A stretch of DNA of 64,000 nucleotides from Cupriavidus sp. YR651 (GCF_900101625.1 NZ_FMYZ01000002.1:310001-374000), one strand, 5' to 3'. Shown: positions 52,743-62,316, counted from the first letter of the stretch. Notes: generated by a model not told the origin, from the sequence alone. Numbers and translations: made by a program.

Positions 52743-53336
52743 TCAGCCCGCGCTCGGCGACTTCACCGTGATGGCCACGATTTCGCGGACCACGATCTTG
52801 GCCATCTGTCCCTGCTTGATGTTGGACAGGTCGATATTGGGGTCGTTGACTTTCACCGTCCGCAGCGTCTCGCGCGGACCGCGGAAGGTGATGGTGCGCT
52901 TGGCGGTATCCACCTTGGTGATCTGGGCGGTGATCGTGGTGGTGATTTCCCGCATCACGCCGGGTTTGCCGCCATCGGCCGCGCGGGAGGTGCGTTCCAC
53001 CTGCTCCACCAGGGCGGTGTCCTTGCTGCCCACCGGCTCCAGCGACGCCACGATGGCGGCGCCGCGGGTGAGCGTGACAATATCGCCCTTGCGCACGTTG
53101 CCGATATTCTTGGCTTCGTCACCGGCCACCATTTCCACCACGTTGCCCCGCGGACCCTGGATGATGACGGCCTTGGTGTCGGGATTGACCTCCACGACCT
53201 TGCCGCTGATCACGGCTTCCTCCGCCACGCCGATGGGAGCAGGCGTCTTTTGCGCATGCACAGTACCGGCGGTGGCAAAGGCCAGGCTGGCTACGGCGGC
53301 TGCAAGGGCGAAGGTCGGGCTTACGCGAATGGTCAT
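52743..53336 (-). CDS. Periplasmic protein with two OB-like repeats
   Basis: The protein has 197 residues. The signal peptide is cleaved near 29 (VHA|QK). The mature part holds two similar beta-rich units of about 65 residues. Unit 1 (about 42-105) has SGKVVEVNPDTKAVIIQGPRG, then NIGNVRKGDIVTL. Unit 2 (about 135-195) has TAQITKVDTAKRTITFRGPRE, then LSNIKQGQMAKIVV. The repeat V-x-V-D/N-x6-I-x-x-GPR is clear by eye. I do not recognise a named family. It lies 58 bp upstream of the SYLF lipoprotein gene on the same strand. Confidence 0.75.
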   Translation of the reverse strand: MTIRVSPTFALAAAVASLAFATAGTVHAQKTPAPIGVAEEAVISGKVVEVNPDTKAVIIQGPRGNVVEMVAGDEAKNIGNVRKGDIVTLTRGAAIVASLEPVGSKDTALVEQVERTSRAADGGKPGVMREITTTITAQITKVDTAKRTITFRGPRETLRTVKVNDPNIDLSNIKQGQMAKIVVREIVAITVKSPSAG

Positions 53337-53544
53337 GGCTGTCCTTGTCGCCCGCAGGCGTGATCATCGGATTTGATGCAGCCATTGTGGACAAGAGGCC
53401 GTGGGCCAAGCAATCCACTTCGAAAAAATTTGGGATGGTGCTTGAAAACGTTTAATTGAGGCGCGTGCGCTGCGGCATGTTGCTGCTGGCGCACCGCAGC
53501 AGGCATCGGTTGCCCCGGGTCTGGCGCCCGGGGGCGGGGAGGAA

Positions 53545-54615
53545 TCAGGGTGCGTCGGACGGCGCGCCGCCGGTTTCGCCCTGCGGCGAGGCCAGGCCGA
53601 AATGCAGGTATGCGGCCGCCGTGGCCACGCGACCGCGCGGCGTGCGCTGCAGGTAGCCCTGCTGGATCAGGTACGGTTCCAGCACGTCTTCGATCGTGTC
53701 GCGCTCCTCGCCGATCGCCGCGGCCAGGTTGTCCACGCCGACCGGGCCGCCGCCAAATTTGTGCAGCACGGCTTCCAGCAACTTGCGGTCCATCAGGTCG
53801 AAGCCCACGCGGTCCACGTCGAGCATGGCCAGTGCGGCGTCGGCCAGTTCGCGGGTAATCGTGCCGTCGCTCTTGACCTCGGCATAGTCGCGCACGCGGC
53901 GCAGCAGGCGGTTGGCGATCCGGGGCGTGCCGCGCGCGCGGCGCGCGATCTCGAGCGCGCCTTTCGCGTCGATGGTGGCATTGAGCAACTGCGCGGAGCG
54001 CGTGACGATGCGCGCGAGTTCCTCCGCGGTATAGAACTCCAGCCGGGCCACGATGCCGAAGCGGTCCCGCAGCGGATTGGTCAGCATGCCAGCCCGCGTG
54101 GTGGCGCCCACCAGCGTAAATGGCTGCAGGTCCAGTTTCACGGACCGGGCCGCCGGCCCTTCGCCGATCATGATGTCGATCTGGTAGTCCTCCAGCGCCG
54201 GGTACAGGATTTCCTCGACAACCGGCGACAGCCGGTGGATTTCATCGATGAACAGGACGTCGTTGGCTTCCAGGTTCGTCAGCAGCGCGGCCAGGTCGCC
54301 CGGGCGCTCGAGCACGGGCCCCGACGTCTGGCGCAGGTTGACACCCATCTCGCGCGCGATGATGTGGGCCAGCGTGGTCTTGCCCAGGCCCGGCGGGCCA
54401 AACAGCAGCACGTGGTCCAGCGCCTCGCGGCGGTTGCGGGCCGCATGCATGAAGATGTCCAGCTGTCCGCGCACCTTTTCCTGGCCGACGTACTCGTCCA
54501 GCAGCTTGGGCCGGAGGGCGCGCTCGAAGGCCTCCTCGTGGGTGGAGGCGGGCGTGGCCGAAATCACGCGGTCGGGAATGCGGTCGGCGCCGGTCAGCTT
54601 GTCGGTTTCAATCAT
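53545..54615 (-). CDS. ruvB: Holliday junction helicase RuvB
   Basis: The protein has 356 residues. It is the AAA+ motor that drives branch migration with RuvA. Walker A is [14 protein letters not shown] (about 71-84), Walker B is [13 protein letters not shown] (about 118-130), and sensor 1 is [20 protein letters not shown] (about 168-187, with the Arg finger just after). The C-terminal winged helix contains PRGRVAT. It lies downstream of ruvA with a 127-bp gap, longer than in many genomes. Confidence 0.98.
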   Translation of the reverse strand: MIETDKLTGADRIPDRVISATPASTHEEAFERALRPKLLDEYVGQEKVRGQLDIFMHAARNRREALDHVLLFGPPGLGKTTLAHIIAREMGVNLRQTSGPVLERPGDLAALLTNLEANDVLFIDEIHRLSPVVEEILYPALEDYQIDIMIGEGPAARSVKLDLQPFTLVGATTRAGMLTNPLRDRFGIVARLEFYTAEELARIVTRSAQLLNATIDAKGALEIARRARGTPRIANRLLRRVRDYAEVKSDGTITRELADAALAMLDVDRVGFDLMDRKLLEAVLHKFGGGPVGVDNLAAAIGEERDTIEDVLEPYLIQQGYLQRTPRGRVATAAAYLHFGLASPQGETGGAPSDAP

Positions 54616-54742
54616 GGCAGTGGAATACGAGTTGCCGCCATTCTACGCTGGCCGCCCTGGGTGGCCCCAAGGCGTCAGAGGCGCTATCAGAATGAAGCAA
54701 TAGCGTTCTGGCCGGACGCGAGGATCGGATCGATCGTGGCCC

Positions 54743-55324
54743 CTAGCCCTTGGAGAGCGCCTTGAGGGCCAGCTTGATGCCGTCGGACACGCCGGTGCCG
54801 GCTGGCACCTGCTTGATGGCCAGCGCGGCTTCCTTTTCCGAGTAACCCAGTGCCAGCAGCGCGTTGAGGATGTCCACCGCGCTGTCGTGCACCGGCGTGC
54901 CGCCCGGTGCGTGACCCAGTTCGGCGCCCAGCTTGCCCTTGAGCTCCAGCAGCAGCCGCTCCGCGGTCTTCTTGCCGATGCCGGGAATGCGCGTCAGCCG
55001 GCCGGCCTCCTGCAGCGTGATGGCCTGCGCCAGTTCGGAGACCGAGAGCCCCGACAGGACGGCCAGGGCCATGCGGGCGCCGATGCCGGTGATCTTGATC
55101 AGTTCGCGGAACGTGTTGCGCTCCGACGCGGAGCCGAAGCCGTACAGCAGGTGCGCGTCCTCGCGCACGATCTGCTGCGTGAGCAGCGTCACGGGCTGGC
55201 CGACCGCGGGCAGGTTGTAGAACGTGCTCATCGGCACATCGATCTCATAGCCGACGCCGTGGCAGTCGACCAGCAGATGCGGGGGATTCTTCTCGAGCAG
55301 GGTGCCGGCGATGCGTCCGATCAT
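54743..55324 (-). CDS. ruvA: Holliday junction protein RuvA
   Basis: The protein has 193 residues: an N-terminal OB domain ([20 protein letters not shown]), two helix-hairpin-helix motifs ([18 protein letters not shown], about 75-92; [19 protein letters not shown], about 110-128) and a C-terminal RuvB-contact domain ending LALKALSKG. It binds four-way DNA junctions as a tetramer. It is separated from ruvC by the glpQ gene. Confidence 0.98.
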   Translation of the reverse strand: MIGRIAGTLLEKNPPHLLVDCHGVGYEIDVPMSTFYNLPAVGQPVTLLTQQIVREDAHLLYGFGSASERNTFRELIKITGIGARMALAVLSGLSVSELAQAITLQEAGRLTRIPGIGKKTAERLLLELKGKLGAELGHAPGGTPVHDSAVDILNALLALGYSEKEAALAIKQVPAGTGVSDGIKLALKALSKG

Positions 55325-55393
55325 GATGAAGCGAATGGGGAAGGCGAAAGTGGCCGCAAGTGTAGCGCGGCCAGCCGTATTGCTGGATCGTGT

Positions 55394-56560
55394 TTATTGG
55401 GCGGCGGTGACGGGTGTGTCCACGGCGCGACGTCCCAATGCCGGATCGTCCGTGAAGACGCCGTCCACGCCGGCGGCGACGAAGGCCTGGATCTCGCGGA
55501 TCATCCCGGACGGACTACGCGTGGCGTCGTCGCCGGCGGCGCGCAGGGGCGTCGGCAGGAAATTGTTCTCGGGCCGGAACGTGTACGGATGGACGACGAG
55601 CCCGGCAGCGTGGGCATTGGCCACGAGCGCGGTGGGCGAGGCCAGCCCGCCCTGCGCGTCACGCGGCACGACGCTGTTCTTCTCCGGGCCGATGCCGTTG
55701 GCATAGGCGGCCACTTCGCGCAGGCCCAGCGGTGTCAGCATGTCCGCATAGGTGCGGGTGTCGCCGGCCAGGCGCCAGTCGGCGGGCCGGTTGCGCGGGT
55801 TGCCGATGAGCTGGACGATCTTCACGTTTGGCATCGACGTGCCCAGCAGTCGCTTCACGGTGCGCAGCGGCCCGACCTCGAACGATTGCACGTAAACCGG
55901 TGCCGTGCGGGCGTAGAAGTTGCCTTGCAGCGTGGCCACGACCTTTTCCTCGAGAGGCAGGCCAATGCCGCGGAAGTAGCTCGGATGCTTCAGTTCCGGA
56001 TAAAGGCCGACGGGCCGCCCACGCTTTTGCGCGGCCTGTTCGGCGAGCTTCAGGATTTCGTCGAACGTGGGCACCTCGAACTGATCGTTCAGCTTGGCGT
56101 TGGCGGGGCGCAGCTTGGGAATCCGCTCGCGGGCGCGCAGCATCTTGAGCTCGGCCAGGGTGAAGTCCTCGGTGAACCAGCCCGTCAGCCGCTCGCCGTC
56201 GATGACCTTGATGCGCTTGCGGTCGGCAAACTGCGGCAGCTCGGCGACGTTGGTGGTGCCGGTGATGTCGTTCTCGTGCCGCGCCACCAGCACGCCGTCC
56301 CGGGTTGGCACCAGGTCTGGCTCGATGATGTCGGCGCCGTCTTCGATGGCCTTGGCGTAGGACGCGAGCGTGTGCTCGGGCCGCAGGGCGCTGGCGCCCC
56401 GGTGGCCGATCACCAGCGCTTTGGGCGCCAGCGTGGCGGGTGGGGTGACCGGGTGAGCAGGCGTCGCGGCGGTAGGGGCCCGGGGCGGCGTCACGCAGCC
56501 GGCGAACAGCGTGGCGGTGGCGGCGGCGACGGCAAGACGGATAACGATCGGATGGCGCAT
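55394..56560 (-). CDS. glpQ: Glycerophosphodiester phosphodiesterase lipoprotein
   Basis: The protein has 388 residues. A lipoprotein signal ends LFAGC (Cys22). The GDPD TIM barrel carries VIGHRGASALRPEHTLAS (about 49-66, catalytic His and Glu), DLVPTRDGVLVARHEND (about 80-96, second His and metal ligands) and YPELKHPSYF (about 179-188). It releases glycerol-3-phosphate from deacylated phospholipids in the periplasm. The gene sits between ruvC and ruvA on the same strand, an unusual site. The ATG at 56560 places the lipobox correctly. Confidence 0.93.
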   Translation of the reverse strand: MRHPIVIRLAVAAATATLFAGCVTPPRAPTAATPAHPVTPPATLAPKALVIGHRGASALRPEHTLASYAKAIEDGADIIEPDLVPTRDGVLVARHENDITGTTNVAELPQFADRKRIKVIDGERLTGWFTEDFTLAELKMLRARERIPKLRPANAKLNDQFEVPTFDEILKLAEQAAQKRGRPVGLYPELKHPSYFRGIGLPLEEKVVATLQGNFYARTAPVYVQSFEVGPLRTVKRLLGTSMPNVKIVQLIGNPRNRPADWRLAGDTRTYADMLTPLGLREVAAYANGIGPEKNSVVPRDAQGGLASPTALVANAHAAGLVVHPYTFRPENNFLPTPLRAAGDDATRSPSGMIREIQAFVAAGVDGVFTDDPALGRRAVDTPVTAAQ

Positions 56561-56678
56561 CGGGACGTTCCTCGTGGACGAACGCCGATTGTAAGAGACG
56601 AAGCGGGTGCGGGCCTGTCGGGCAGCTGGCCGACGCGGGAAACCGGACCCCAATGCGCAGCCGGGCAGGTCGGCCAAA

Positions 56679-56765
56679 CGGATCAGGCGGCCTGCAGGCG
56701 ACGGATCAGGCGACCGGATCGGGCGGATCAGCCGCCGAACAGCCAATCAGCCAATCAGCCAATCA
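56679..56765. repeat. Tandem short repeats at the ruvC 3' end
   Basis: AGCCAATC occurs three times in tandem (56741-56764). Next to it, degenerate units of about 12 bp around GGATCAGGCG recur at 56680, 56703, 56716 and 56725. The ruvC stop codon (minus strand, 56755-56757) lies inside the 8-bp array. It looks like slippage-type repeat growth at a gene boundary. Confidence 0.7.
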
Positions 56766-57300
56766 GGCGGCCACGGCGGACGCGCAAGCCCTTGCGGGCC
56801 AGTTCGGGCGCCATGCCGGCCAGCGTGCCGAGCGTGTCGCCGCCGTTCGCGTGGCAGATCGCCACGCCGAGCGCATCGGCCGCATCGGAGCTGGGCCGCC
56901 CCGACAGCGACAGCAGCCGCATGACCATCTCCTGTACCTGCTCCTTGTTGGCGCGGCCATATCCGACCACCGCCACCTTCAGCTGCAGCGCGGTGTACTC
57001 GAACACGGGCAGGCCCTGGCCAACCAGCCCGCAGATGGCGGCGCCGCGCGCCTGGCCGAGCAACAGCGTGGATTGCGGGTTGACGTTGACGAAGACCTTT
57101 TCGATGGCCGCGCAGTCGGGCGCATAGGTCCGCGCCACCTCGGAGATCCCGTCAAAGAGCGTCTTCAGCCGTTCGGGCAGGCTGGAGTTGCCGTCGCTCC
57201 TGATCGTGCCGGAGGCCACGTAGGCGAGCTTGCTGCCGTGTTTTTCCAACACGCCGAAGCCGGTGGTCCGCAGACCGGGGTCGATGCCAAGGATGCGCAT
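56755..57300 (-). CDS. ruvC: Holliday junction resolvase RuvC
   Basis: The protein has 181 residues. It cuts Holliday junctions as a dimer. The first catalytic Asp is in [15 protein letters not shown] (3-17), the Glu in AIEKVFVN (about 68-75), and the two Asp in [13 protein letters not shown] (about 140-152). ATG 57300 is chosen because it opens directly with the catalytic strand. The last codons (RLIG-stop) are encoded within a short tandem repeat, so the C-terminus may vary between strains. Confidence 0.97.
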   Translation of the reverse strand: MRILGIDPGLRTTGFGVLEKHGSKLAYVASGTIRSDGNSSLPERLKTLFDGISEVARTYAPDCAAIEKVFVNVNPQSTLLLGQARGAAICGLVGQGLPVFEYTALQLKVAVVGYGRANKEQVQEMVMRLLSLSGRPSSDAADALGVAICHANGGDTLGTLAGMAPELARKGLRVRRGRLIG

Positions 57301-57343
57301 GAATTCAGAGGGAGTTGGCGGGCGTAGTGTAACGGCAATCCCC

Positions 57344-57381
57344 AAAACAAAAAGGCCTTCGATGCGGACATCGAAGGCCTT
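57344..57381 (-). terminator. Intrinsic terminator after purH
   Basis: AAGGCCTTCGATG (57352-57364) and CATCGAAGGCCTT (57369-57381) form a perfect 13-bp stem with a 4-nt loop, followed on the minus strand by TTTTTGTTTT. It separates purH from ruvC. Confidence 0.93.
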
Positions 57382-57402
57382 CGTGCAAAAACGAGACGCT
57401 GA

Positions 57403-58977
57403 TCAGTGGCGGAAGTGGCGCGTGCCGGTCAGCACCATCGCGATGTTCCGCTCGTCGGCGGCGGCGATCACCTCGTCGTCACGGACCGAGCCGCCCGGCT
57501 GGATCACGCAGCTCGCGCCGGCGTCCACCACCACGTCCAGACCGTCGCGGAACGGGAAGAATGCGTCCGAAGCCACCGCGGAACCGGCCAGGGTCAGCCC
57601 GGCGTTCTGCGCCTTGATGCTGGCGATGCGAGCCGAATCCACGCGGCTCATCTGGCCGGCGCCGACGCCCAGCGTCATGCCGCCACCACAGAACACGATG
57701 GCGTTCGACTTCACGAACTTGGCCACGCGCCACGCGAACATCAGGTCGTCCATTTCCTTCGGGGTCGGGTGGCGCTTGGTCACCACGCGCAGTTCGCCCG
57801 GCTGGACGTTCTTGGCGTCCGGGCTCTGCACCAGCAGGCCGCCGCCCACGCGCTTCAGGTCGTACTGGTTCACGGCCTTGCCCAGCGGGATTTCCAGCAG
57901 GCGCACGTTCTGCTTGGCGGCAAACACCTTGCGCGCCGCGGCGCTGAACGACGGCGCGATCAGCACTTCCACGAACTGCCTGGCCACGGCCTGCGCCGCG
58001 GCTTCGTCCAGTTCCACGTTGAAGGCGATGATGCCGCCGAATGCCGAGGTCGAATCGGTCTTGAACGCCTTGTCGTAGGCTTCCTGCGCGTTCACACCCA
58101 CGGCCACGCCGCACGGGTTGGCGTGCTTGATGATCACGCAGGCGGCGCCGGCGGCGGCGTCGAACGACTTCACGCATTCCCACGCGGCGTCCGCGTCGGC
58201 GATGTTGTTGTACGACAGTTCCTTGCCTTGTAGCTGCACGTAGTTGGCCAGCGCGCCGTCCACGGTCTTCAGGTCGCGGTAGAACGCCGCCGACTGGTGC
58301 GGATTCTCGCCATAACGCATTTCCTGCACCTTGTCGAAGGCCAGGTTCAGCGTCTGCGGGAAGGCGCTGCGCGCCTGGTGCGACTTGTCCGCGCCCAGGC
58401 TGGTGAGGTAGTTGGTGATCGCGCCGTCGTATTGCGCGGTGTGCGCGAACACCTTGGTCGCCAGGTGGAAGTTGGTGTCGTAGCCGACGGTGTTGCCGCT
58501 GGCGCGCATTTCGTCCAGCACCACGGCGTAGTCGGCCGGATCGACGATCACGGTCACGTCGCGGTGGTTCTTGGCGGCCGAGCGCAGCATGGTCGGGCCG
58601 CCGATGTCGATGTTCTCGATGGCGTCCGGCAGCGTGCAGTCATCCTTGGCCACGGTCTGCTGGAACGGGTACAGGTTCACCACCAGCAGGTCGATCGTCG
58701 GGATGTTGTGCTCGGCCAGCGCGGCCATGTGCTCGGGCAGGTCGCGGCGCGCCAGGATGCCGCCGTGCACCTTGGGGTGCAGCGTTTTCACGCGGCCGTC
58801 CAGCATTTCGGGGAAGCCGGTGTAGTCGGCCACTTCCGTCACGGGCAGGCCGGCGTCGGCCAGCAGCTTGGCGGTGCCGCCGGTGGAAAGCAGCACCACG
58901 CCGAGCGCGTTCAGTTCGCGCGCGAAATCGACGATGCCGGTCTTGTCAGAAACGGAGAGAAGGGCTTGCTTGATCAT
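57403..58977 (-). CDS. purH: Bifunctional AICAR formyltransferase/IMP cyclohydrolase
   Basis: The protein has 524 residues, full length. It performs the last two steps of IMP synthesis. The N-terminal cyclohydrolase shows [21 protein letters not shown] (about 30-50) and [11 protein letters not shown] (about 75-85). The formyltransferase half shows [21 protein letters not shown] (about 261-281) and the catalytic Lys-His in [11 protein letters not shown] (about 389-399). It lies 16 bp downstream of fis, so dusB, fis and purH are likely one transcript. Confidence 0.98.
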   Translation of the reverse strand: MIKQALLSVSDKTGIVDFARELNALGVVLLSTGGTAKLLADAGLPVTEVADYTGFPEMLDGRVKTLHPKVHGGILARRDLPEHMAALAEHNIPTIDLLVVNLYPFQQTVAKDDCTLPDAIENIDIGGPTMLRSAAKNHRDVTVIVDPADYAVVLDEMRASGNTVGYDTNFHLATKVFAHTAQYDGAITNYLTSLGADKSHQARSAFPQTLNLAFDKVQEMRYGENPHQSAAFYRDLKTVDGALANYVQLQGKELSYNNIADADAAWECVKSFDAAAGAACVIIKHANPCGVAVGVNAQEAYDKAFKTDSTSAFGGIIAFNVELDEAAAQAVARQFVEVLIAPSFSAAARKVFAAKQNVRLLEIPLGKAVNQYDLKRVGGGLLVQSPDAKNVQPGELRVVTKRHPTPKEMDDLMFAWRVAKFVKSNAIVFCGGGMTLGVGAGQMSRVDSARIASIKAQNAGLTLAGSAVASDAFFPFRDGLDVVVDAGASCVIQPGGSVRDDEVIAAADERNIAMVLTGTRHFRH

Positions 58978-58993
58978 GGCTTGGGGGAACGCT

Positions 58994-59227
58994 TCAAAGT
59001 AAACCGTGTTGCTGCAGCTTCTTGCGCAGCGTGTTGCGATTGATGCCGAGATACGCGGCCGCCAGCGACTGGTTGCGCTCGGCGCGCACCATCACGGCTT
59101 CCAGCAGGGGGCGCTCCACGGCCTCCAGCACCATGTTGTACATGTTGGACGGCTCTTCGCCGTCCAGGTCGCGAAAGTAGGTATCCAGGCTGTCCCGGAT
59201 GCATTGGTCGATGGCGTTGCGGCTCAT
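58994..59227 (-). CDS. fis: DNA-binding protein Fis
   Basis: The protein has 77 residues, the short beta-proteobacterial form that lacks the N-terminal beta-hairpin arms of E. coli Fis (98 residues). The C-terminal helix-turn-helix [20 protein letters not shown] (about 53-72) is intact. It bends DNA and modulates growth-phase transcription. Its start overlaps the dusB stop by 4 bp, the classic dusB-fis pair. The shorter length suggests loss of Hin-type stimulation. Confidence 0.96.
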   Translation of the reverse strand: MSRNAIDQCIRDSLDTYFRDLDGEEPSNMYNMVLEAVERPLLEAVMVRAERNQSLAAAYLGINRNTLRKKLQQHGLL

Positions 59228-60354
59228 GCGGCAAGCAGTTCCCGTTTCTTGTTGTTTTCAGATTTGTTTTTATCCGGCGCGCCTTCGGCGTCGTCCGTTA
59301 CTGCGGCGTTCTCGTCGACATAAACCAGGCGATCGGAAATCATCGCCTGTTCGTCAAAGAACGCATTGACCGCTTCCAGCTGCGCGTCGGTCGATTCCAG
59401 CGTGTTCATGCGATGCCGGAACAGGTTGGCGCCCTTGAGCCCGCGGGTGTACCACGCGATGTGCTTGCGCGCGGTGCGCACCCCGGTGAATTCGCCGTAG
59501 AAGTCGTAGTGATCGGCCAGGTGGTGGTTCATGATCGCGCGGATCTCGGCCACCTCGGGCGGCGGCAGCATCTCGCCGGTCGCCAGGAAGTGTTCGATCT
59601 CGCGGAACAGCCACGGCCGGCCCTGCGCCGCGCGGCCGATCATGATCGCATCCGCGCCGGTCACCGCCAGCACGTGCTTCGCCTTCTGCGGCGTGGCGAT
59701 GTCGCCGTTGGCGACCACCGGAATGCGGATCGATGCCTTGACCGCGGCGATCGTCTCGTACTCGGCCTCGCCGTGATACAGGTCCGCGCGCGTGCGGCCG
59801 TGGATCGTCAGCATGCTGATGCCGGCGTCTTCCACCAGGCGCGCCACGCGCAGCGCATTCTTGTGCTCGCGATCCCAGCCCGTGCGGATCTTCAGCGTCA
59901 CCGGCACGCGGTCGCCCACGGCGGCCACCACGGCTTCGACGATGCGCACCACCAGCGGCTCGTTCTGCAGCAGCGCCGACCCGGCCGCGACGTTGCAGAC
60001 CTTCTTGGCCGGGCACCCCATGTTGATGTCGATGATCTGTGCGCCGCGGTCCACGTTGTAGCGGGCCGCCTCGGCCATCATGCCGGGCTCGGCACCGGCG
60101 ATCTGCACCGAGATGGGTTCCACCTCGCCGGCATGATTGGCACGGCGCATGGTCTTCTCGCTCTTCCAGAGCTGGGCGTTGGACGCCACCATCTCCGACA
60201 CCGCATAGCCCGCCCCCAGCTGCTTGCAGAGCTGGCGGAACGGCCGGTCCGTCACCCCGGCCATGGGGGCGACAAACAGGTTGTTGCGAAGGCGATGCGG
60301 ACCGATCTGCACGATAGGAGAAGCCCCGGGATGGGCGGCGGGATGCAAAGACAT
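59224..60354 (-). CDS. dusB: tRNA-dihydrouridine synthase B
   Basis: The protein has 376 residues, somewhat longer than enteric DusB (321), with a charged Lys/Asn-rich tail. FMN-binding and catalytic motifs are VAPMAGVTDRPFRQLCKQLG (about 28-47), INMGCPAKKVCN with the catalytic Cys (about 115-126) and MIGRAAQGRPWLFREI (about 232-247). It reduces uridine in the tRNA D-loop. It is the first gene of the dusB-fis-purH unit. Confidence 0.97.
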   Translation of the reverse strand: MSLHPAAHPGASPIVQIGPHRLRNNLFVAPMAGVTDRPFRQLCKQLGAGYAVSEMVASNAQLWKSEKTMRRANHAGEVEPISVQIAGAEPGMMAEAARYNVDRGAQIIDINMGCPAKKVCNVAAGSALLQNEPLVVRIVEAVVAAVGDRVPVTLKIRTGWDREHKNALRVARLVEDAGISMLTIHGRTRADLYHGEAEYETIAAVKASIRIPVVANGDIATPQKAKHVLAVTGADAIMIGRAAQGRPWLFREIEHFLATGEMLPPPEVAEIRAIMNHHLADHYDFYGEFTGVRTARKHIAWYTRGLKGANLFRHRMNTLESTDAQLEAVNAFFDEQAMISDRLVYVDENAAVTDDAEGAPDKNKSENNKKRELLAA

Positions 60355-60405
60355 GCCCCGGCCGAGCTTGCGGTCGGCGTGAGTCGGGTCATGTGCGAGG
60401 GCGGG

Positions 60406-60436
60406 ATTTTACCGCCAAACCGGACGGGTTGCTCAA
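60406..60436 (-). promoter_or_regulatory. Candidate dusB-fis promoter
   Basis: On the minus strand TTGAGC (60436-60431) and TAAAAT (60411-60406) are 19 bp apart, a little long. The leader to the dusB ATG would be about 45 nt. The -35 overlaps a Fis-type site. Confidence 0.45.
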
Positions 60437-60445
60437 GAAATGAGC
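60431..60445. promoter_or_regulatory. Fis-like site over the dusB-fis -35 region
   Basis: GCTCAAGAAATGAGC agrees with the degenerate Fis pattern G-N-TYAAWWWTTRA-N-C at all but two central positions, and its outer G and C are in place. It is also the heart of a perfect 7-bp inverted repeat (TTGCTCA / TGAGCAA, 60429-60447). It would allow Fis to repress its own operon. Confidence 0.5.
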
Positions 60446-60620
60446 AAATATCATGGACCGGCCCGGCCCCGTCGGCTGCGGGCCACGGGGCCGGCGACCA
60501 TCGACGGCTGGAGACGAGAGCTGCCCGTGCCGATGGTCGGGTACGCGTGCCGGCAACAATCACCGGGCCGAAAGCCGAACCGTTGTCGCCACCGCCGCGT
60601 GCGGCGGGGCGACGTGCGCG

Positions 60621-61859
60621 CTACCGGCGTGCGCCGTACATCATCTGGCGCGCCAGGGCGTCCTTGAGCGGGGCGATGCAGGCCAGCGCCGCCAGCGACG
60701 CTCCACGCGCATGGGCAGCCAGCGGTCCGCCGATGCCAAACACGCGCGGCAGCAGGTCGGTCACGCCGATGGTCATCGCGCGATCCACGCGGTGGCGGCT
60801 GGCAAATGCCTGCAGCGCCTGCGGCGTGCAGCCGCCGCGCAGCGAATCCGCCAGCGCAAAGGCATCGCGCAGACCGAGGTTCAGTCCTTGCCCGGCCACC
60901 GGGTGCAGCGTCTGGGCCGCGTTGCCCACGGCGGCGATACGGCCCTTCACCGTCACCGGCGCGGCATTGAGCCCGAGCGGAAACGCGTGGCGCTTGCCGA
61001 TCAGGGTGAACCGGCCCAGCCGCGTGCCGAATGCCTCGCCGAGTTCCTCGGCAAAGGCGGCCTCCGGCAGCGCCAGCCGGCGCACGGCCTGCTCGGGTGC
61101 ACAGCACCACACCAGCGCATAGCCCGGCGTGCCGTGTTCGTCATGGGGCAGCAGCGCCAGCGGGCCTTCCTCGGTGAAACGCTCCCATGCCCAGCCGGGT
61201 TGCGGCTGCGTACAGGTCACATGGCCGATGATCGCGGTCTGCTGGTAGTCGCGGCGCCGTGTCGATTCCGCTGCACCCGACAGGCGCTGGACCTGTTGAT
61301 GGAAGAGGCCGCCTTCGGCCTGCACGGCGATGCTCGCCGCGAAGCTGGCGGGCAGGCCGTCGTGGTCGGCGTGCGACGTTCCGGTCAGCCGCACGCCGGC
61401 GCTCTCAAGCTTGTTGCGCGGGTCGCTCTCGACGATCTCGTCGATGCGCGTTTCGAACGCGCGTTCGAGTCGTCCGGGTGCGGCTTCCGCCGCGCGAGCC
61501 AGTGCGCGCTCAAGCGTCTGGCACAGGTCGCCGTACTTCACGACGTAGCCGAGCGCGGGCACGCAGTAGTCGTCATGGTGCAATTTCACGTGGCCGAAAC
61601 GCCCGCGCTGCGACACGTGGATATGCCCGATCGGCTGCATTGGCATGGGCCACGCGCCGATCTGCTCCAGCAGCTGGCGGCTGCCATGGGACAGCGCAAT
61701 CGCGCGCGGATCGCGTGCGGCCCGCGCGGGCGTGGCGGCATCGATCAGCGTGATGCGCCAAGGTGTAGTGCGCAGCAACTGGCTGGCCAGCGCCAGGCCG
61801 ACGGGGCCACCGCCGACGATGGCGATGTCGCGGGGTTCAGTGCTGTCCGGCTGAGTCAT
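60621..61859 (-). CDS. ubiH: UbiH-type FAD monooxygenase for ubiquinone synthesis
   Basis: The protein has 412 residues and is in the UbiH/UbiF/VisC family of ring hydroxylases. The FAD dinucleotide-binding motif is IAIVGGGPVGLALASQL (about 13-29). The family-specific GNAAQTLHPVAGQGLNLGLRD (about 302-322) binds FAD and substrate. Which ring carbon it hydroxylates cannot be told. The ATG at 61859 places the GxGxxG motif at the N-terminus. It overlaps the preceding gene by 23 bp, so the two are cotranscribed. Confidence 0.9.
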   Translation of the reverse strand: MTQPDSTEPRDIAIVGGGPVGLALASQLLRTTPWRITLIDAATPARAARDPRAIALSHGSRQLLEQIGAWPMPMQPIGHIHVSQRGRFGHVKLHHDDYCVPALGYVVKYGDLCQTLERALARAAEAAPGRLERAFETRIDEIVESDPRNKLESAGVRLTGTSHADHDGLPASFAASIAVQAEGGLFHQQVQRLSGAAESTRRRDYQQTAIIGHVTCTQPQPGWAWERFTEEGPLALLPHDEHGTPGYALVWCCAPEQAVRRLALPEAAFAEELGEAFGTRLGRFTLIGKRHAFPLGLNAAPVTVKGRIAAVGNAAQTLHPVAGQGLNLGLRDAFALADSLRGGCTPQALQAFASRHRVDRAMTIGVTDLLPRVFGIGGPLAAHARGASLAALACIAPLKDALARQMMYGARR

Positions 61860-62316
61860 GGCTGGGCTCCTCGCGCGCGCCAGGGGCGGGCGTCGCGGCT
61901 TCCGTGCTGGCGGCGGCGCGCTTCCACAGGATCGCGTCCGAGCGCGATTTGCCGGCGGCGGCGTCGCGCATCGCGTTGTCCAGTTTCTGCTGGTTGAAAT
62001 CGGGCAGCGCCTGCAGCCGTTCCACGAGCGAATCGTGGTTGGCGGCATCGAGCGGCACCACGCAACCCTGCTGGCTGGCGGCGTCGCCGGCGAGGATCAG
62101 CCAGGCGGTGCCGGCCCACGGCGCGCGGTCGGACACGCGCACGACCACGCGTTCGAGCGCATCCCACGAGATTTCCTCGCGCTGGGCGTCAGGGCGATGC
62201 ACGACCACATGGTCGTCAAACATATTGATCACGAACGGCACGTTCGGGTCGACGCGCCGTGTCGCGGGCTTTGCACTGCCCGCATTGAAAAACCGGTTGC
62301 GCAGCCAATCCATCAT
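61837..62316 (-). CDS. Small conserved protein between pepP and ubiH
   Basis: The protein has 159 residues and no signal peptide. An alpha/beta core shows VPFVINMFDDHVVVHRPD (about 26-43), EISWDALERVVVRVSDR (about 48-64) and a hydrophobic strand TAWLILAG (about 70-77). A charged, probably flexible tail ends it. I do not recognise a named family. Its ATG overlaps the pepP stop (ATGA) and its end overlaps the ubiH start by 23 bp, so it is tightly coupled to both. A role linked to ubiquinone synthesis or PepP is possible but unproven. Confidence 0.75.
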   Translation of the reverse strand: MMDWLRNRFFNAGSAKPATRRVDPNVPFVINMFDDHVVVHRPDAQREEISWDALERVVVRVSDRAPWAGTAWLILAGDAASQQGCVVPLDAANHDSLVERLQALPDFNQQKLDNAMRDAAAGKSRSDAILWKRAAASTEAATPAPGAREEPSHDSAGQH

